A DNA stretch of 64,000 nucleotides. Source: Treponema_B putidum (GTDB lineage: Bacteria; Spirochaetota; Spirochaetia; Treponematales; Treponemataceae). Shown here piece after piece: positions 27,533 through 36,839 of this stretch. The position numbers were made by a program, and so were the translations under genes. Location of the stretch: the NCBI RefSeq assembly GCF_007830595.1, contig NZ_VLLD01000004.1; one strand, given 5' to 3'. Position 1 is the stretch's first letter. Every line of letters starts with the position of its first letter. The notes beneath the pieces are model-generated. The model worked only from the letters and a program-made list of their open reading frames with translations. It did not search any database and had not been told where the DNA came from.

Positions 27533-29438
27533 TTATCCTTTTAGCATCCTTGTAGGTCAAAAAAAATTAGTAAGGGCACTCCTTATCCTTGCTGTCAGCG
27601 ATAAAATAAACAGCCTCCTTATAGCCGGAGGAAAGGGAACCGGAAAAAGCATTGCAGCAGGAAGCTTAAAAAACATTTCCGATATTTCTATCGTTAATGT
27701 CCCGCTCAATATAACAGAGGAAAATTTATTCGGCGGTTTGGATATAAAAAAAACACTTGAATCTGGTAAAAATCATTTTCAACAAGGAATCTTAACCAAA
27801 GCCGAAAATAAAATTTTATATATTGATGAGATAAACCTCTTTCCGAATGAGTATATCAATACGATATTGGATGCAATAGAAACAGGTTTTATTCAAATAG
27901 AACGTGACGGATACTCCGATAAAAGAATAATAGAGTCCAAGCTCATAGGTACAATGAATCCTGAAGAAGGATTTTTAAACAATTCGATTACTGATAAATT
28001 TTCAATCTATGTAGAAACAAATTCAAATTTAAACAAAGAAGAAAGATTAAAAATATTAAAAATAAATTTAGACCTTGATAATGGAGATAGAAACCTGATT
28101 GAAAAATTAAAAAAAGAAGATAAAATTTTATCCGATAAAATTCAGCTTGCAAAAAAAATATTAAACCGAATAAAAATATCGGACTCGATAATTACAAAAG
28201 CTGAAGCTCTTAGCAAAGAAGCAAACTGCTTAGGTTACAGAGCGAGCATTTGTCTTGTACACACGGCAAGAGCTCTTGCAGCCATTGACAACCTCAGATA
28301 TATCACAGACAAAAACTTACAAGAAGCCGCCGAGCTGGTTCTTAAACACAGAAAAAACAACTTATCCGAAACACAAAACAATAACAAAATAAAATCGGAC
28401 AAAGACAATGATGATAAAAAGAATTCCGATAAAAATAAAACAGAAGAAAAAACTAATAAAAAAATAGAATCAAAATCCCGAATTTCAAATAATAAAAACA
28501 ACTCCACAGAAGACAAAGATCATAATACCAATAATCAAAAAGGAATAAACTATAAGAATCCGGATACGGAGCTTGCAGATAAAATTTTTAAAATAAAAAA
28601 TCTTTTAAACATTAATGAAGATAATTCTTTTAGAAAAGGGCTAGGCAAAAGAAATAAGACCCGCACCGATGAACTAAAAGGAAAGACATTCGGCTGCACA
28701 AGGTCAAATCAAAATCTTCATAATCTGGCTATTATACCCACAATAAAATCGGCCGCTTCGCATCAAATAAAGCCTAAAGAAGGCATTATTAAAATAAACA
28801 AAGATGATTATAAATTCAAAAAAAGGAAAACCCGTATAGGTGCCTCTATTATTTTTTTAGTAGATGCAAGCGGTTCAATGGGCGCAATGAAGCGGATGAA
28901 AGAAACAAAAAATGCGATCCTATCTTTATTGATGGATTCTTACCAAAAACATGACGAAGTTTCTATGATTACCTTTTCCGGAACAAAGGCGGAGATAATA
29001 TTACCCTTTACAAGAAGCGTCTTGCTTGCAAAAAGAGAGTTACAGATAATCCCAACAATAGGCAAAACACCCCTATCTCTAGGCTTAAACAAAGCCTTGG
29101 AATATTTTAAAATACATAAGCTAAAAAATAAAGATATGATTCCTTTGCTATTTTTAATTACAGACGGAAGATCTAATCACGGTTCCGTTTTTTTTGATGA
29201 GCCCATTAAGGATGCTCTTTTTATTTCTAAAAAAATAAGGCATGAAAATATTTATTCTGTTGTTATAGATACCGAATCGGGTTTTGTAAAATTAGCACTT
29301 GCTGAAGAACTTGCAAAAAATTTAAATGCAAGATACTATCAAATAGAAGATTTAAAACCTGAAATTCTAACCGAGATTGTACATCAAAATACGGAATACT
29401 CTCTATCCCGTATTGATATTATGGAGGAAAAGAGATGA
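27519..29438 (+). CDS. Chelatase D-type subunit, AAA+ plus von Willebrand A domain (ChlD/BchD-like)
   Basis: The 639-residue protein has an N-terminal AAA+ domain with a well-preserved Walker A GGKGTGKS (about 37-44) and Walker B ILYIDEINLF, whereas many D subunits have degenerate sites. A low-complexity Lys/Asn/Asp linker (about 285-350) replaces the usual acidic, proline-rich linker. The C-terminal integrin-like VWA domain has an intact MIDAS motif VDASGSMG (about 446-453) plus TFSGT and ITDGRS. In the family this subunit scaffolds the I-subunit ring and contacts the large catalytic subunit through the VWA domain. It overlaps both neighbours by 14 and 4 bases, so the three proteins are translationally coupled. 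Confidence 0.88.
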   Translation: MKGFDYPFSILVGQKKLVRALLILAVSDKINSLLIAGGKGTGKSIAAGSLKNISDISIVNVPLNITEENLFGGLDIKKTLESGKNHFQQGILTKAENKILYIDEINLFPNEYINTILDAIETGFIQIERDGYSDKRIIESKLIGTMNPEEGFLNNSITDKFSIYVETNSNLNKEERLKILKINLDLDNGDRNLIEKLKKEDKILSDKIQLAKKILNRIKISDSIITKAEALSKEANCLGYRASICLVHTARALAAIDNLRYITDKNLQEAAELVLKHRKNNLSETQNNNKIKSDKDNDDKKNSDKNKTEEKTNKKIESKSRISNNKNNSTEDKDHNTNNQKGINYKNPDTELADKIFKIKNLLNINEDNSFRKGLGKRNKTRTDELKGKTFGCTRSNQNLHNLAIIPTIKSAASHQIKPKEGIIKINKDDYKFKKRKTRIGASIIFLVDASGSMGAMKRMKETKNAILSLLMDSYQKHDEVSMITFSGTKAEIILPFTRSVLLAKRELQIIPTIGKTPLSLGLNKALEYFKIHKLKNKDMIPLLFLITDGRSNHGSVFFDEPIKDALFISKKIRHENIYSVVIDTESGFVKLALAEELAKNLNARYYQIEDLKPEILTEIVHQNTEYSLSRIDIMEEKR

Positions 29439-32400
29439 ATTTAACGGGAATTTTTTATGGGGATACCAGAGCCTTTGAATTTCAATCAGCTGTAAAACAG
29501 GTGAAAGATTCTGAAAATATGAATTTAAATATTTTTTGCTTTGATGTTATAAAAGTAAATTCCGATAAAAGTATATTCCAACAAATGTGCAGCAAACTAA
29601 AAATATCTGATGCAATAATTATGCATTTTCACGGTTCATCCGCACATTTACAAAACCTTGAAACTGTAATCCGAATTATAAAAGGTAAAAAAATATTCTT
29701 TGATTGTTCAATCCCTGAAGAAATCAGCTCAATTATGTCTTACAGTTCTATTAAACCGAAAGAATATATAAAACTGCATAGTTATTTTAAGGCAGGCGGA
29801 TCGGATCAAATTGCAGAGTTTATAAAACTATTTTCAAACATTACAACAGGGACAAATTATATCTTAGAGCCTTTAAAAAAAAGAAAAACAATAGGAATAT
29901 ACAAGAACGGAAATTTACTTAATGAAGATGAAGAAAAATTATTATCCGATATTGCCGCTTCCGGAAAAAACATTATAGGCATTGTTGCACACTATCCTTT
30001 TTTACTTAATCAAAATATGAGACATGTCGACGCGGTTATTGAGGAGCTAAAAAAACAGGGAGCCGAATGTATCTGCATTATCGGGAGACTTGGTCCGCAA
30101 GATAATGATGGGGTACTGCAAGCTATGGAAAAATATTTTTATTTTAACGGAAAATTAATTATAGATGCAATAATTCTGACAACGGGATATACCATATCTT
30201 CTTATTACCAAAATGAATTTAAAAATTTTATTCATTCATGTTTTGAAAATTTTAATCTTCCTGTATTTCAAGCTATCACAAGCTATCTTTCAAAAGAAGA
30301 ATTTGAAAAATCACCTTCAGGATTGGACATAGCCTCGATTTCATTAAATATATATCAACCTGAAATCGACGGTCAAATTATTACTATACCCATAGCTGCT
30401 TCCGAAGAAATAGAAAAAAACGGAATTGTAGGGCGGGTTTTTGTACCAATGCCCGAACGAGTAAAAGCCCTATGTGAACTTGTACACAGGTTTGCCCAAT
30501 TAAAAAATAAAAAGCCTCAAGAAAGGCGGATTGCAATTATTTTGCACAACTATCCTCCAAGAAATGACCTAATAGGTTCGGCCCACGGATTGGATACACC
30601 GAACTCTTTATGGAACATACTTCAATTTTTAAAGGAAGAAAATTATAGTTTGGATTTCAATTTTTCAAACGGACAAGAAATTATCGATGAGTTAATCCGC
30701 AGAGGAACAAATGAATGGAAATGGACATCACCTGAAACAATTTGGAAATTTAAAGCTGATTCCATAAGCTCAAAAAAATATGAAGACTGGTATAAAAATC
30801 TTCCCGAATTCAACCGCACTGATTTAAAACAAAAATGGGGCAATCCTCCCGGCCTATCCATGCTTATGGATGACCATATTGTGATTCCGGGAATTATAGA
30901 CGGAAATATTTATATCGGACTTCAGCCTGCACGAAGCCCGGAAGATGCAATCATAGAAACTTATCATGACACTCACAATCCGCCCCCTCATTCATACTTA
31001 GCCTTTTACAAATGGGTTGACAATATTTTTAAGGCGGATGCTATTATCCATGTGGGGACACACGGTACTTTAGAATGGCTTCCGGGAAAAGAAATCGCTC
31101 TTTCAAAAGAAAGTTATCCTGACATAAATATCTATTCTATTCCTCATTTTTATATCTATAATTTAGGTATATTGGGGGAAGGAATGCAGGCAAGAAGGCG
31201 ATCCCACGCTGCAATTTTAAGTCATTTAATTCCAAGCTTTGCTGAATCGGATACTTATGACTACCTTCAAGAATTAGAGGATATGTTAGAAAAATATGAA
31301 CATGCTAAACAGTCGGCTCCCTCTCAACAAAATAACGTAACGGAAAGTATTTTTAAACTGGCAAATGAACATTCTATTTTAAAGGATCTTAAAATAAAAT
31401 ATGAGGATGCAATTAAATATCCCGAACAAAACCTTATTTTAATTCATAATTGGATTCACAAAATAAAAAATTCCATCGTAAGGGACGGGCTTCATATATA
31501 TGGAAAGACTCCTGAAAAAAAACGCTTGCTACAATTAGTAAAGGGATTATCTGTAATTAGCCAAGACGATACGGAGGGCTTAGAGGATGCAATTATAATT
31601 TCTTTGGGATATAGTCCTAAAGAGATTAGGAAAAATTTAAGCGATACCGAAAAAAATAATTTTAATGACTATAAAATTTTAGAACAATCAAAGAAAACAG
31701 CAGATAAGTTAATCAGTGAGCTAAACGAAGTAAAATTTAATGAAGCCGCTATTGATAAGCTGCCGTTTTTTCAAAACAATAAATCCAATAATTACGAATT
31801 AAAACAAAGCCTTAAATTTATTTGCAGGGAAATATATCCCCGTCTTATAAAAACCGATAATGAAAAAACCTCCCTTATCAAGGGCTTAAACGGAGAGTTT
31901 ATTTTACCAAGCCTTGGCGGAAATCCAAGCCGAGGCAATATCAAGCTGCTGCCCACAGGAAGAAATTTTTATTCAATTAACCCTGAAGAAATTCCGAGTA
32001 AGACTGCATACGAAACAGGAAAAAAATTAGGTTCTCTGCAAATAGCGGCATATTATAAAGAACATAAAACTTATCCGAAAAATATAGCTATCATTGTATA
32101 TTCCACAAATACAATGAAAACCTATGGAGAAGACATAGGTGAAATATTTTTTCTTATGGGTGTACGCCCTCTTTACATAAAGAACACACAGACGGTATGC
32201 GGAGTGGAAGCAATTTCTCTTGAAGAATTGGGGCGGCCTCGTATTGATGTTACAATGCGCATTTCAGGACTTTTTAGAGACTCCTTTCCGAATTTAATTT
32301 TTTTAATGGATGAGGCAGTTAATTCGGTAGCATTTCTTGATGAAGATGATGAAATGAACCCCATTAAAAAAAACATTCAAGAAACAATTAAAAAATTTGT

Positions 32401-33166
32401 AGATGAAGGAATACCGGCCGACAAGGCAAGGGATAGAGCCTCGGTAAGAGTTTTTAGCGCTCCTTCAGGAACTTATGGGGCGGGACTTGCAAATTTAATC
32501 GAATCAAAAAAATGGCAAAACTTTGAAGACCTTGCCGAAGCCTATATAACATGGAGCAGCCATGCATATTCAAAAAAATTTCATGGAGAAAAAGATACAA
32601 GGGCATTTGAAAACCTTTTAAGCAAAACCGATATGGCTATCAAAAACGAAGTAAGTCGTGAAATAGATCTTTTAGATTGCGATGATTTTTATAATTATCA
32701 CGGAGGGCTTATAGCTGCCGTAACTTCCAAGTCGGGAAAAAAGCCCTATGTTTCGGTGGGAAACACTGCCGATATTAATATTCCTGAAACCATGACCTTA
32801 GATCAAGAGACGTCCCGTGTTATGCGCTCCAGAATTCTTAATCCAAAATGGCTTGAAGGTTTAAAGGAGCATGGCTATAAAGGCGCACAGGAAATATCCA
32901 AGGTTATGGATAATCTCTTCGGTTGGGATGCTGCCGCCGATAATGTAGAAGATTGGATGTATGAAGATTTTGCGAAGACCTTTCTTTTTGATAAAAACAC
33001 ATTAAACTGGATAAAATCGGTTAATAAAAATGCAGCTTATCAAATAGTAGAGCGTTTACTTGAGGCAAATCAGCGTAAAATGTGGAATGCAAAATCTGAA
33101 AGCCTTGAAAAATTAAAAAGCATATTTTTAAATATGGAAGCTGAGTTGGAATCTTATGGAGAATAA
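29435..33166 (+). CDS. Large catalytic subunit of a tetrapyrrole metal chelatase (CobN/ChlH/HmuS family)
   Basis: The 1243-residue protein belongs to the CobN/BchH family: it has SAHGLDTPNSLW, IDGNIYIGLQPARSPED, and the hallmark HVGTHGTLEWLPGKEIAL at about residues 538-555 with the conserved histidines and Glu. The C-terminal part has SAPSGTYGAGLANLIES and YHGGLIAAV, also typical. Family members insert Co or Mg into a tetrapyrrole with ATPase partners; the Porphyromonas/Bacteroides relative HmuS removes iron from haem. The gene overlaps the ChlD-like gene by 4 bases (ATGA) and precedes an FecBCD-type importer. No B12 synthesis genes are adjacent. Haem handling is favoured but not proven; cobalt insertion remains possible. 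Confidence 0.85.
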   Translation: MNLTGIFYGDTRAFEFQSAVKQVKDSENMNLNIFCFDVIKVNSDKSIFQQMCSKLKISDAIIMHFHGSSAHLQNLETVIRIIKGKKIFFDCSIPEEISSIMSYSSIKPKEYIKLHSYFKAGGSDQIAEFIKLFSNITTGTNYILEPLKKRKTIGIYKNGNLLNEDEEKLLSDIAASGKNIIGIVAHYPFLLNQNMRHVDAVIEELKKQGAECICIIGRLGPQDNDGVLQAMEKYFYFNGKLIIDAIILTTGYTISSYYQNEFKNFIHSCFENFNLPVFQAITSYLSKEEFEKSPSGLDIASISLNIYQPEIDGQIITIPIAASEEIEKNGIVGRVFVPMPERVKALCELVHRFAQLKNKKPQERRIAIILHNYPPRNDLIGSAHGLDTPNSLWNILQFLKEENYSLDFNFSNGQEIIDELIRRGTNEWKWTSPETIWKFKADSISSKKYEDWYKNLPEFNRTDLKQKWGNPPGLSMLMDDHIVIPGIIDGNIYIGLQPARSPEDAIIETYHDTHNPPPHSYLAFYKWVDNIFKADAIIHVGTHGTLEWLPGKEIALSKESYPDINIYSIPHFYIYNLGILGEGMQARRRSHAAILSHLIPSFAESDTYDYLQELEDMLEKYEHAKQSAPSQQNNVTESIFKLANEHSILKDLKIKYEDAIKYPEQNLILIHNWIHKIKNSIVRDGLHIYGKTPEKKRLLQLVKGLSVISQDDTEGLEDAIIISLGYSPKEIRKNLSDTEKNNFNDYKILEQSKKTADKLISELNEVKFNEAAIDKLPFFQNNKSNNYELKQSLKFICREIYPRLIKTDNEKTSLIKGLNGEFILPSLGGNPSRGNIKLLPTGRNFYSINPEEIPSKTAYETGKKLGSLQIAAYYKEHKTYPKNIAIIVYSTNTMKTYGEDIGEIFFLMGVRPLYIKNTQTVCGVEAISLEELGRPRIDVTMRISGLFRDSFPNLIFLMDEAVNSVAFLDEDDEMNPIKKNIQETIKKFVDEGIPADKARDRASVRVFSAPSGTYGAGLANLIESKKWQNFEDLAEAYITWSSHAYSKKFHGEKDTRAFENLLSKTDMAIKNEVSREIDLLDCDDFYNYHGGLIAAVTSKSGKKPYVSVGNTADINIPETMTLDQETSRVMRSRILNPKWLEGLKEHGYKGAQEISKVMDNLFGWDAAADNVEDWMYEDFAKTFLFDKNTLNWIKSVNKNAAYQIVERLLEANQRKMWNAKSESLEKLKSIFLNMEAELESYGE

Positions 33167-33226
33167 AAAAACAAAAAAAACGGATATATAGACAAACCAT
33201 TTGATTTTGAGTATCATGTAAAAATC

Positions 33227-33274
33227 TTGACAAAAAACAGAGTCCATTTAATTTATTTCAATGCAGATTGAAAT
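33227..33274 (+). promoter_or_regulatory. Promoter with operator-like palindrome upstream of the ABC importer
   Basis: A perfect TTGACA (33227-33232), a 16-base spacer and TAATTT (33249-33254) are followed at once by the perfect palindrome ATTTCAAT-GCAG-ATTGAAAT (33255-33274). The palindrome covers the expected transcription start, a normal site for a metal-dependent repressor of the Fur or DtxR type. The -10 box matches consensus poorly. The repressor is not identified. Confidence 0.55.
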
Positions 33275-33285
33275 AGCTTATGAAG

Positions 33286-33322
33286 CCGCAAAGCGGAATA
33301 CTCCGCCGCTTAAAACGGAGTA
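33286..33322 (+). promoter_or_regulatory. Mutually exclusive hairpins in the leader of the binding-protein gene
   Basis: Three overlapping stems can form: CCGC-AAA-GCGG (33286-33296), GCGGA-ATAC-TCCGC (33293-33306) and TACTCCG with CGGAGTA (33299-33322). Adjacent stems compete for the same bases, as in attenuators or RNA switches. The arrangement may also be chance in a short leader. No known riboswitch class was recognised. Confidence 0.4.
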
Positions 33323-33348
33323 AGATCAAATTTCATAAGGGGATTATT

Positions 33349-34509
33349 ATGAAAAAGCGAATTACCATTTGGTTTGCTGCAATACTGATGACGCTTTCTT
33401 TTACATCAGTGTGGGCAAAGGGAAGTCAAGAGACAAAAAGTGAAACCGACCTTAAAAAAATAGGTCAACTGGAATTAAAGTATGCTAAATCTTTTTCTGT
33501 CGATTACTATGAACAGGGAATAAAAAAGTATACCGATGTTGAAGGAAGAGAAGTTTGGTTCGTTCCAAGAGGCAAAACAATAAAGGGTGGAGAAAATCTT
33601 AATATCATTGAAACGCCCGTCAAGTCTTTAATTATTTTATCGACCGTGCATGCAACCCTTCTTCGTCCTATAGGAGAGTTGGATAAAGTTACAGGAACAT
33701 CCGTACAATCCTCCACATGGAAAATTCCTGAAATAAAAAAAGGAATGGATGACGGTAAAATAAAATTTATCGGTAGTAAAAACGCTTTAGACTATGAAAT
33801 GCTTCATGCATTAAACGCAGATGCCATTTTATTGACTTACGAAAATATGGCAAGAACTCCGGGTATAATTTCCAAATTTGATGAACTGGGACTTAAGTGG
33901 ATAGGGGTTTCAAATCATCAGGAAGCTGACCCCCGAGCCCGTCTTGAATGGGTAAAATTTGCCGGAGAAATAACGGGAAAAGAAAAAGAAGCAAATAGGT
34001 ACTATGAAAAAGAATTGGCAAGAATAAATGCGGTAGAAGAAATGAACAAAAAATCCGCAAATAAGACTACCTTTGCTTCGGCTTTTATGTCTAAAGATAT
34101 CTTCTATATTCGAAATGCAGGAGATTACAATGTAAAGATGTTTGAAATACTTGGAATCAACTATATTTTCAAAGACTTAAATCCCGATAAAAACGGAAAC
34201 ACAAAGATGAATGCTGAAGAATTTTATAAGGGAGCAGAAAAGGCAGACTTCTTCTTTTATGACAGCGTAAACGGAAGTGCCATTAAAAGTACTTCAGATT
34301 TAACCGCCTTTGCCGAATATTTAAAAGATCTAAAAGCCGTAAAAGAAAACCGAGTTTGGGGCGTTAAACCCAACTACTATCAGAGTGCAGATCATGTTGC
34401 AGATATGATTGAAGAATTAAATAAAATAATTCATTCAAAACCCGGAGAATTAACCGAAACGGAATACTTCTATTTATTTAGTGCACCGGTTCCGGCAGAA
34501 AAAAAATAA
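33349..34509 (+). CDS. Periplasmic binding protein of an FecBCD-type ABC importer
   Basis: The ATG at 33349 follows AAGGGGAT and begins a clear signal peptide (MKKRITIWFAAILMTLSFTSVWAKG); the longer upstream frame is leader sequence. The 386-residue protein has the two-lobed fold of Peripla_BP_2 proteins, which bind iron-siderophores, haem or cobalamin, with PVKSLIILSTVHATLLRPIGELDKVTG in lobe 1 and RVWGVKPNYYQSADHVADMIEEL near the end. There is no lipobox cysteine, unusual for spirochaete binding proteins, which are often lipoproteins. It is the first gene of the transport operon and lies 180 bases after the chelatase gene. Confidence 0.85.
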   Translation: MKKRITIWFAAILMTLSFTSVWAKGSQETKSETDLKKIGQLELKYAKSFSVDYYEQGIKKYTDVEGREVWFVPRGKTIKGGENLNIIETPVKSLIILSTVHATLLRPIGELDKVTGTSVQSSTWKIPEIKKGMDDGKIKFIGSKNALDYEMLHALNADAILLTYENMARTPGIISKFDELGLKWIGVSNHQEADPRARLEWVKFAGEITGKEKEANRYYEKELARINAVEEMNKKSANKTTFASAFMSKDIFYIRNAGDYNVKMFEILGINYIFKDLNPDKNGNTKMNAEEFYKGAEKADFFFYDSVNGSAIKSTSDLTAFAEYLKDLKAVKENRVWGVKPNYYQSADHVADMIEELNKIIHSKPGELTETEYFYLFSAPVPAEKK

Positions 34510-34512
34510 CAC

Positions 34513-35544
34513 ATGCATACCGAAAAGAAAAGACGGATTACCATAGTTTTTATAATCCTGATAATTTTATTTATAGTTGCGGTATTAATAAATATTGTTT
34601 CAGGTTCCGTATCTTTTAGCTTAAAAGATATTTGGGATATCTGTATAGGAGAAAGAACTCCAAGTACCTTGGAATATAATGTTTTATTTAAAATACGGTT
34701 TCCGAGAATTCTTGCCGCCGTTCTTTTCGGTATTGCCTTATCGATATCGGGATTTTTATTACAAACTTTTTTTAGAAACCCGATTGCAGGGCCCTATGTA
34801 TTAGGTATTTCGTCAGGAGCACGGCTCTTTGTCGGATTTATAATTTTAACCAATTTTACATTTAATATTTCTTTTAATTCTTTATTTCTGATTTTTTCTG
34901 CATCTGCTATAGGAAGTATTCTATCGATGCTTTTAGTATTAGCCTTTGCAAAACGGGTAAGAGACATTTCAATACTGATTGTTGTAGGTATCATGATAGG
35001 CTACATAGCCTCTGCGGGAACAAATTTTATGATAGCTTTTGCTTCCGATTATAAAATTGCGGGACTTACTATGTGGTCGATGGGCAGTTTTTCAGGCATC
35101 ACATGGAAGATGATTCAAATTTCTGCAATAATTATTGTTCCGGCTGTAATCGGAGTATTCTGTTTATCAAAACCCTTACAAGCCTATCTCCTCGGAGAAA
35201 ACTATGCAAAGAGCATGGGAGTTAATGTTAAAAATTTCAGACTAGCCCTTATTTTTCTATCAAGTATTCTTTCTGCCTGTGTTACAGGATTTGCAGGGCC
35301 TATATCCTTTGTAGGTATAGCCGTTCCTCATTTAACGCGTCTTATTATTTCAACCTCGCAGCCTAAAATACTGATACCGGCAGTTACATTGATGGGTGCA
35401 AGTTTTTCTCTTTTAAGCGACTATTTTGCACGAACATTATTTGCTCCTACGGAACTAAGTCTAAGCACAATTACATCGATTATAGGAGCTCCGATTGTCA
35501 TTTATCTGATGACCTGTAAAAATAAAAAATATGGAACTATTTAA
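34513..35544 (+). CDS. FecCD-family ABC importer permease
   Basis: The 343-residue protein has nine to ten membrane segments and the FecCD/BtuC signatures RFPRILAAVLFGIALSISG, GYIASAGTNFM, and GFAGPISFVGIAVPHLTRLI, the last being the coupling region to the ATPase. It imports an iron complex, haem or a corrinoid. It begins 4 bases after the stop of the binding-protein gene and overlaps the ATPase gene by 14 bases, so the transporter is one operon. Only one permease gene is present, so it would form a homodimer. Confidence 0.9.
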   Translation: MHTEKKRRITIVFIILIILFIVAVLINIVSGSVSFSLKDIWDICIGERTPSTLEYNVLFKIRFPRILAAVLFGIALSISGFLLQTFFRNPIAGPYVLGISSGARLFVGFIILTNFTFNISFNSLFLIFSASAIGSILSMLLVLAFAKRVRDISILIVVGIMIGYIASAGTNFMIAFASDYKIAGLTMWSMGSFSGITWKMIQISAIIIVPAVIGVFCLSKPLQAYLLGENYAKSMGVNVKNFRLALIFLSSILSACVTGFAGPISFVGIAVPHLTRLIISTSQPKILIPAVTLMGASFSLLSDYFARTLFAPTELSLSTITSIIGAPIVIYLMTCKNKKYGTI

Positions 35545-36718
35545 ATTAAAAAAACTTGATGTCGGATACGGCAGCACCATTATCATAGGTAACGTTGAGG
35601 TAGAATTAGAGCAAGGGCAAATACTTTGTCTTATGGGACCTAACGGATCAGGAAAATCAACAATAATCAAAACAATTACACAACACATAAAAAAATTAGG
35701 CGGAAAAGTTTTTATAGGCGAAAAAGATATTGAAAAACTTAACAATATAGAACAAGCAAAAAAAATAAGTGTAGTTCTGACCGACAGGATAAGCCCTCAT
35801 CTTATGACTGCCGAAGAAATCGTTGCAACAGGCAGATACCCTCACACAAATAAATTCGGAAAAATGACGGAAGCAGATTACATAGCTGTTGATGATGCAA
35901 TAAAAATCGTAGACGGAGAGGCATTAAAACACAAAGAATTTCTTTCGTTAAGTGACGGTGAAAAACAGCGTATAATGATTGCAAGAGCAATTTGCCAAGA
36001 AGCTGATCTAATGATTCTTGATGAGCCGACTTCTTTTTTGGATATCAGATATAAAATAGATCTTCTGGGAATCTTGCGCACCCTAGCTAGAGAAAGAAAT
36101 AAGATTATCATTCTTTCTTTACATGAACTGGATTTGATACCTAAAATTGCAGATAAAATACTTTTAATTTTAGACAAGAATAATTACTTATACGGAGTGC
36201 CGGAAGAGATTATAAGCGACAAGTCGATTTGTAAGGCCTTTGATATAAAAAACGGTTCATATAATACCCTCTTAGGAAATATAGAACTGGCACGCCGAGA
36301 CACCTTCTGCAAAATTTTTGTTGTCGGAGGCGAAGGCAGGGGAATTCCAGTATACCGTCTTCTCAATAAATATGAAATAAGTTTTAACTCAGGTATTCTA
36401 TTTGAAAATGACTTAGACACACCTATAGCTAAGTCTTTAAGTATCGAATACCTTGTCCAAAAATCTTTTGAACCTATAAACGATACAATATTTAAAGAAG
36501 CAAAACTTTTAATTGAAAAATCGGATATGATTATAGATTGCGGTGCATCTTTTGCAGGTATCAACAGTAAAAATTCGGAGTTGGTAAAATATGCGGAAGA
36601 ATTAAATAAAACTGTTATCAGCCTAAAAGAAAGACAAGAGTATAATCGCTATACTTATTGTAAAACATATTCCCAATTATTACACGCTATCAATGGCCTT
36701 AAACATCCGCACGAATAA
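35531..36718 (+). CDS. FepC/HmuV-type ABC importer ATPase with unusual C-terminal extension
   Basis: Residues 1 to about 250 are a standard importer ATPase: Walker A GPNGSGKST (about 36-44), signature LSDGEKQRIMIARA (about 138), Walker B LMILDEPTSFLD and switch His in LSLHELD. The signature is LSDGE rather than LSGGQ, as in many iron-type ATPases. Residues about 260-395 are an extra domain of about 135 residues beginning KIFVVGGEGRGIPVYRLL and containing MIIDCGASFAGINSKN, an alpha/beta Rossmann-like pattern absent from FepC, HmuV and BtuD (about 260 residues). It may sense a ligand or modify transport; function unknown. The gene closes the transport operon. Confidence 0.88.
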   Translation: MELFKLKKLDVGYGSTIIIGNVEVELEQGQILCLMGPNGSGKSTIIKTITQHIKKLGGKVFIGEKDIEKLNNIEQAKKISVVLTDRISPHLMTAEEIVATGRYPHTNKFGKMTEADYIAVDDAIKIVDGEALKHKEFLSLSDGEKQRIMIARAICQEADLMILDEPTSFLDIRYKIDLLGILRTLARERNKIIILSLHELDLIPKIADKILLILDKNNYLYGVPEEIISDKSICKAFDIKNGSYNTLLGNIELARRDTFCKIFVVGGEGRGIPVYRLLNKYEISFNSGILFENDLDTPIAKSLSIEYLVQKSFEPINDTIFKEAKLLIEKSDMIIDCGASFAGINSKNSELVKYAEELNKTVISLKERQEYNRYTYCKTYSQLLHAINGLKHPHE

Positions 36719-36722
36719 AAAA

Positions 36723-36786
36723 AGCGGTGGGCTGCAAAAATGCTCCATTTTAAAGAATGGGGTCATTTTTGTATTACCGCACCGCT
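36723..36786 (-). terminator. Long hairpin between the importer and grdA operons, terminator on the minus strand
   Basis: An outer stem AGCGGTG/CACCGCT (36723-36729 with 36780-36786) encloses an inner stem CAAAAATG/CATTTTTG plus CCATT/AATGG around TTAAAG. On the minus strand the hairpin is followed by seven T residues, the pattern of a strong terminator for trxB-trxA-grdA. On the plus strand there is no T tract, so it ends the importer operon less clearly. It lies between two convergent genes. Confidence 0.75.
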
Positions 36787-36839
36787 GACTAACACGAAAG
36801 AAGCTCATGCGCTTTACGCTTCATAAGCCTCAAAAGGCA

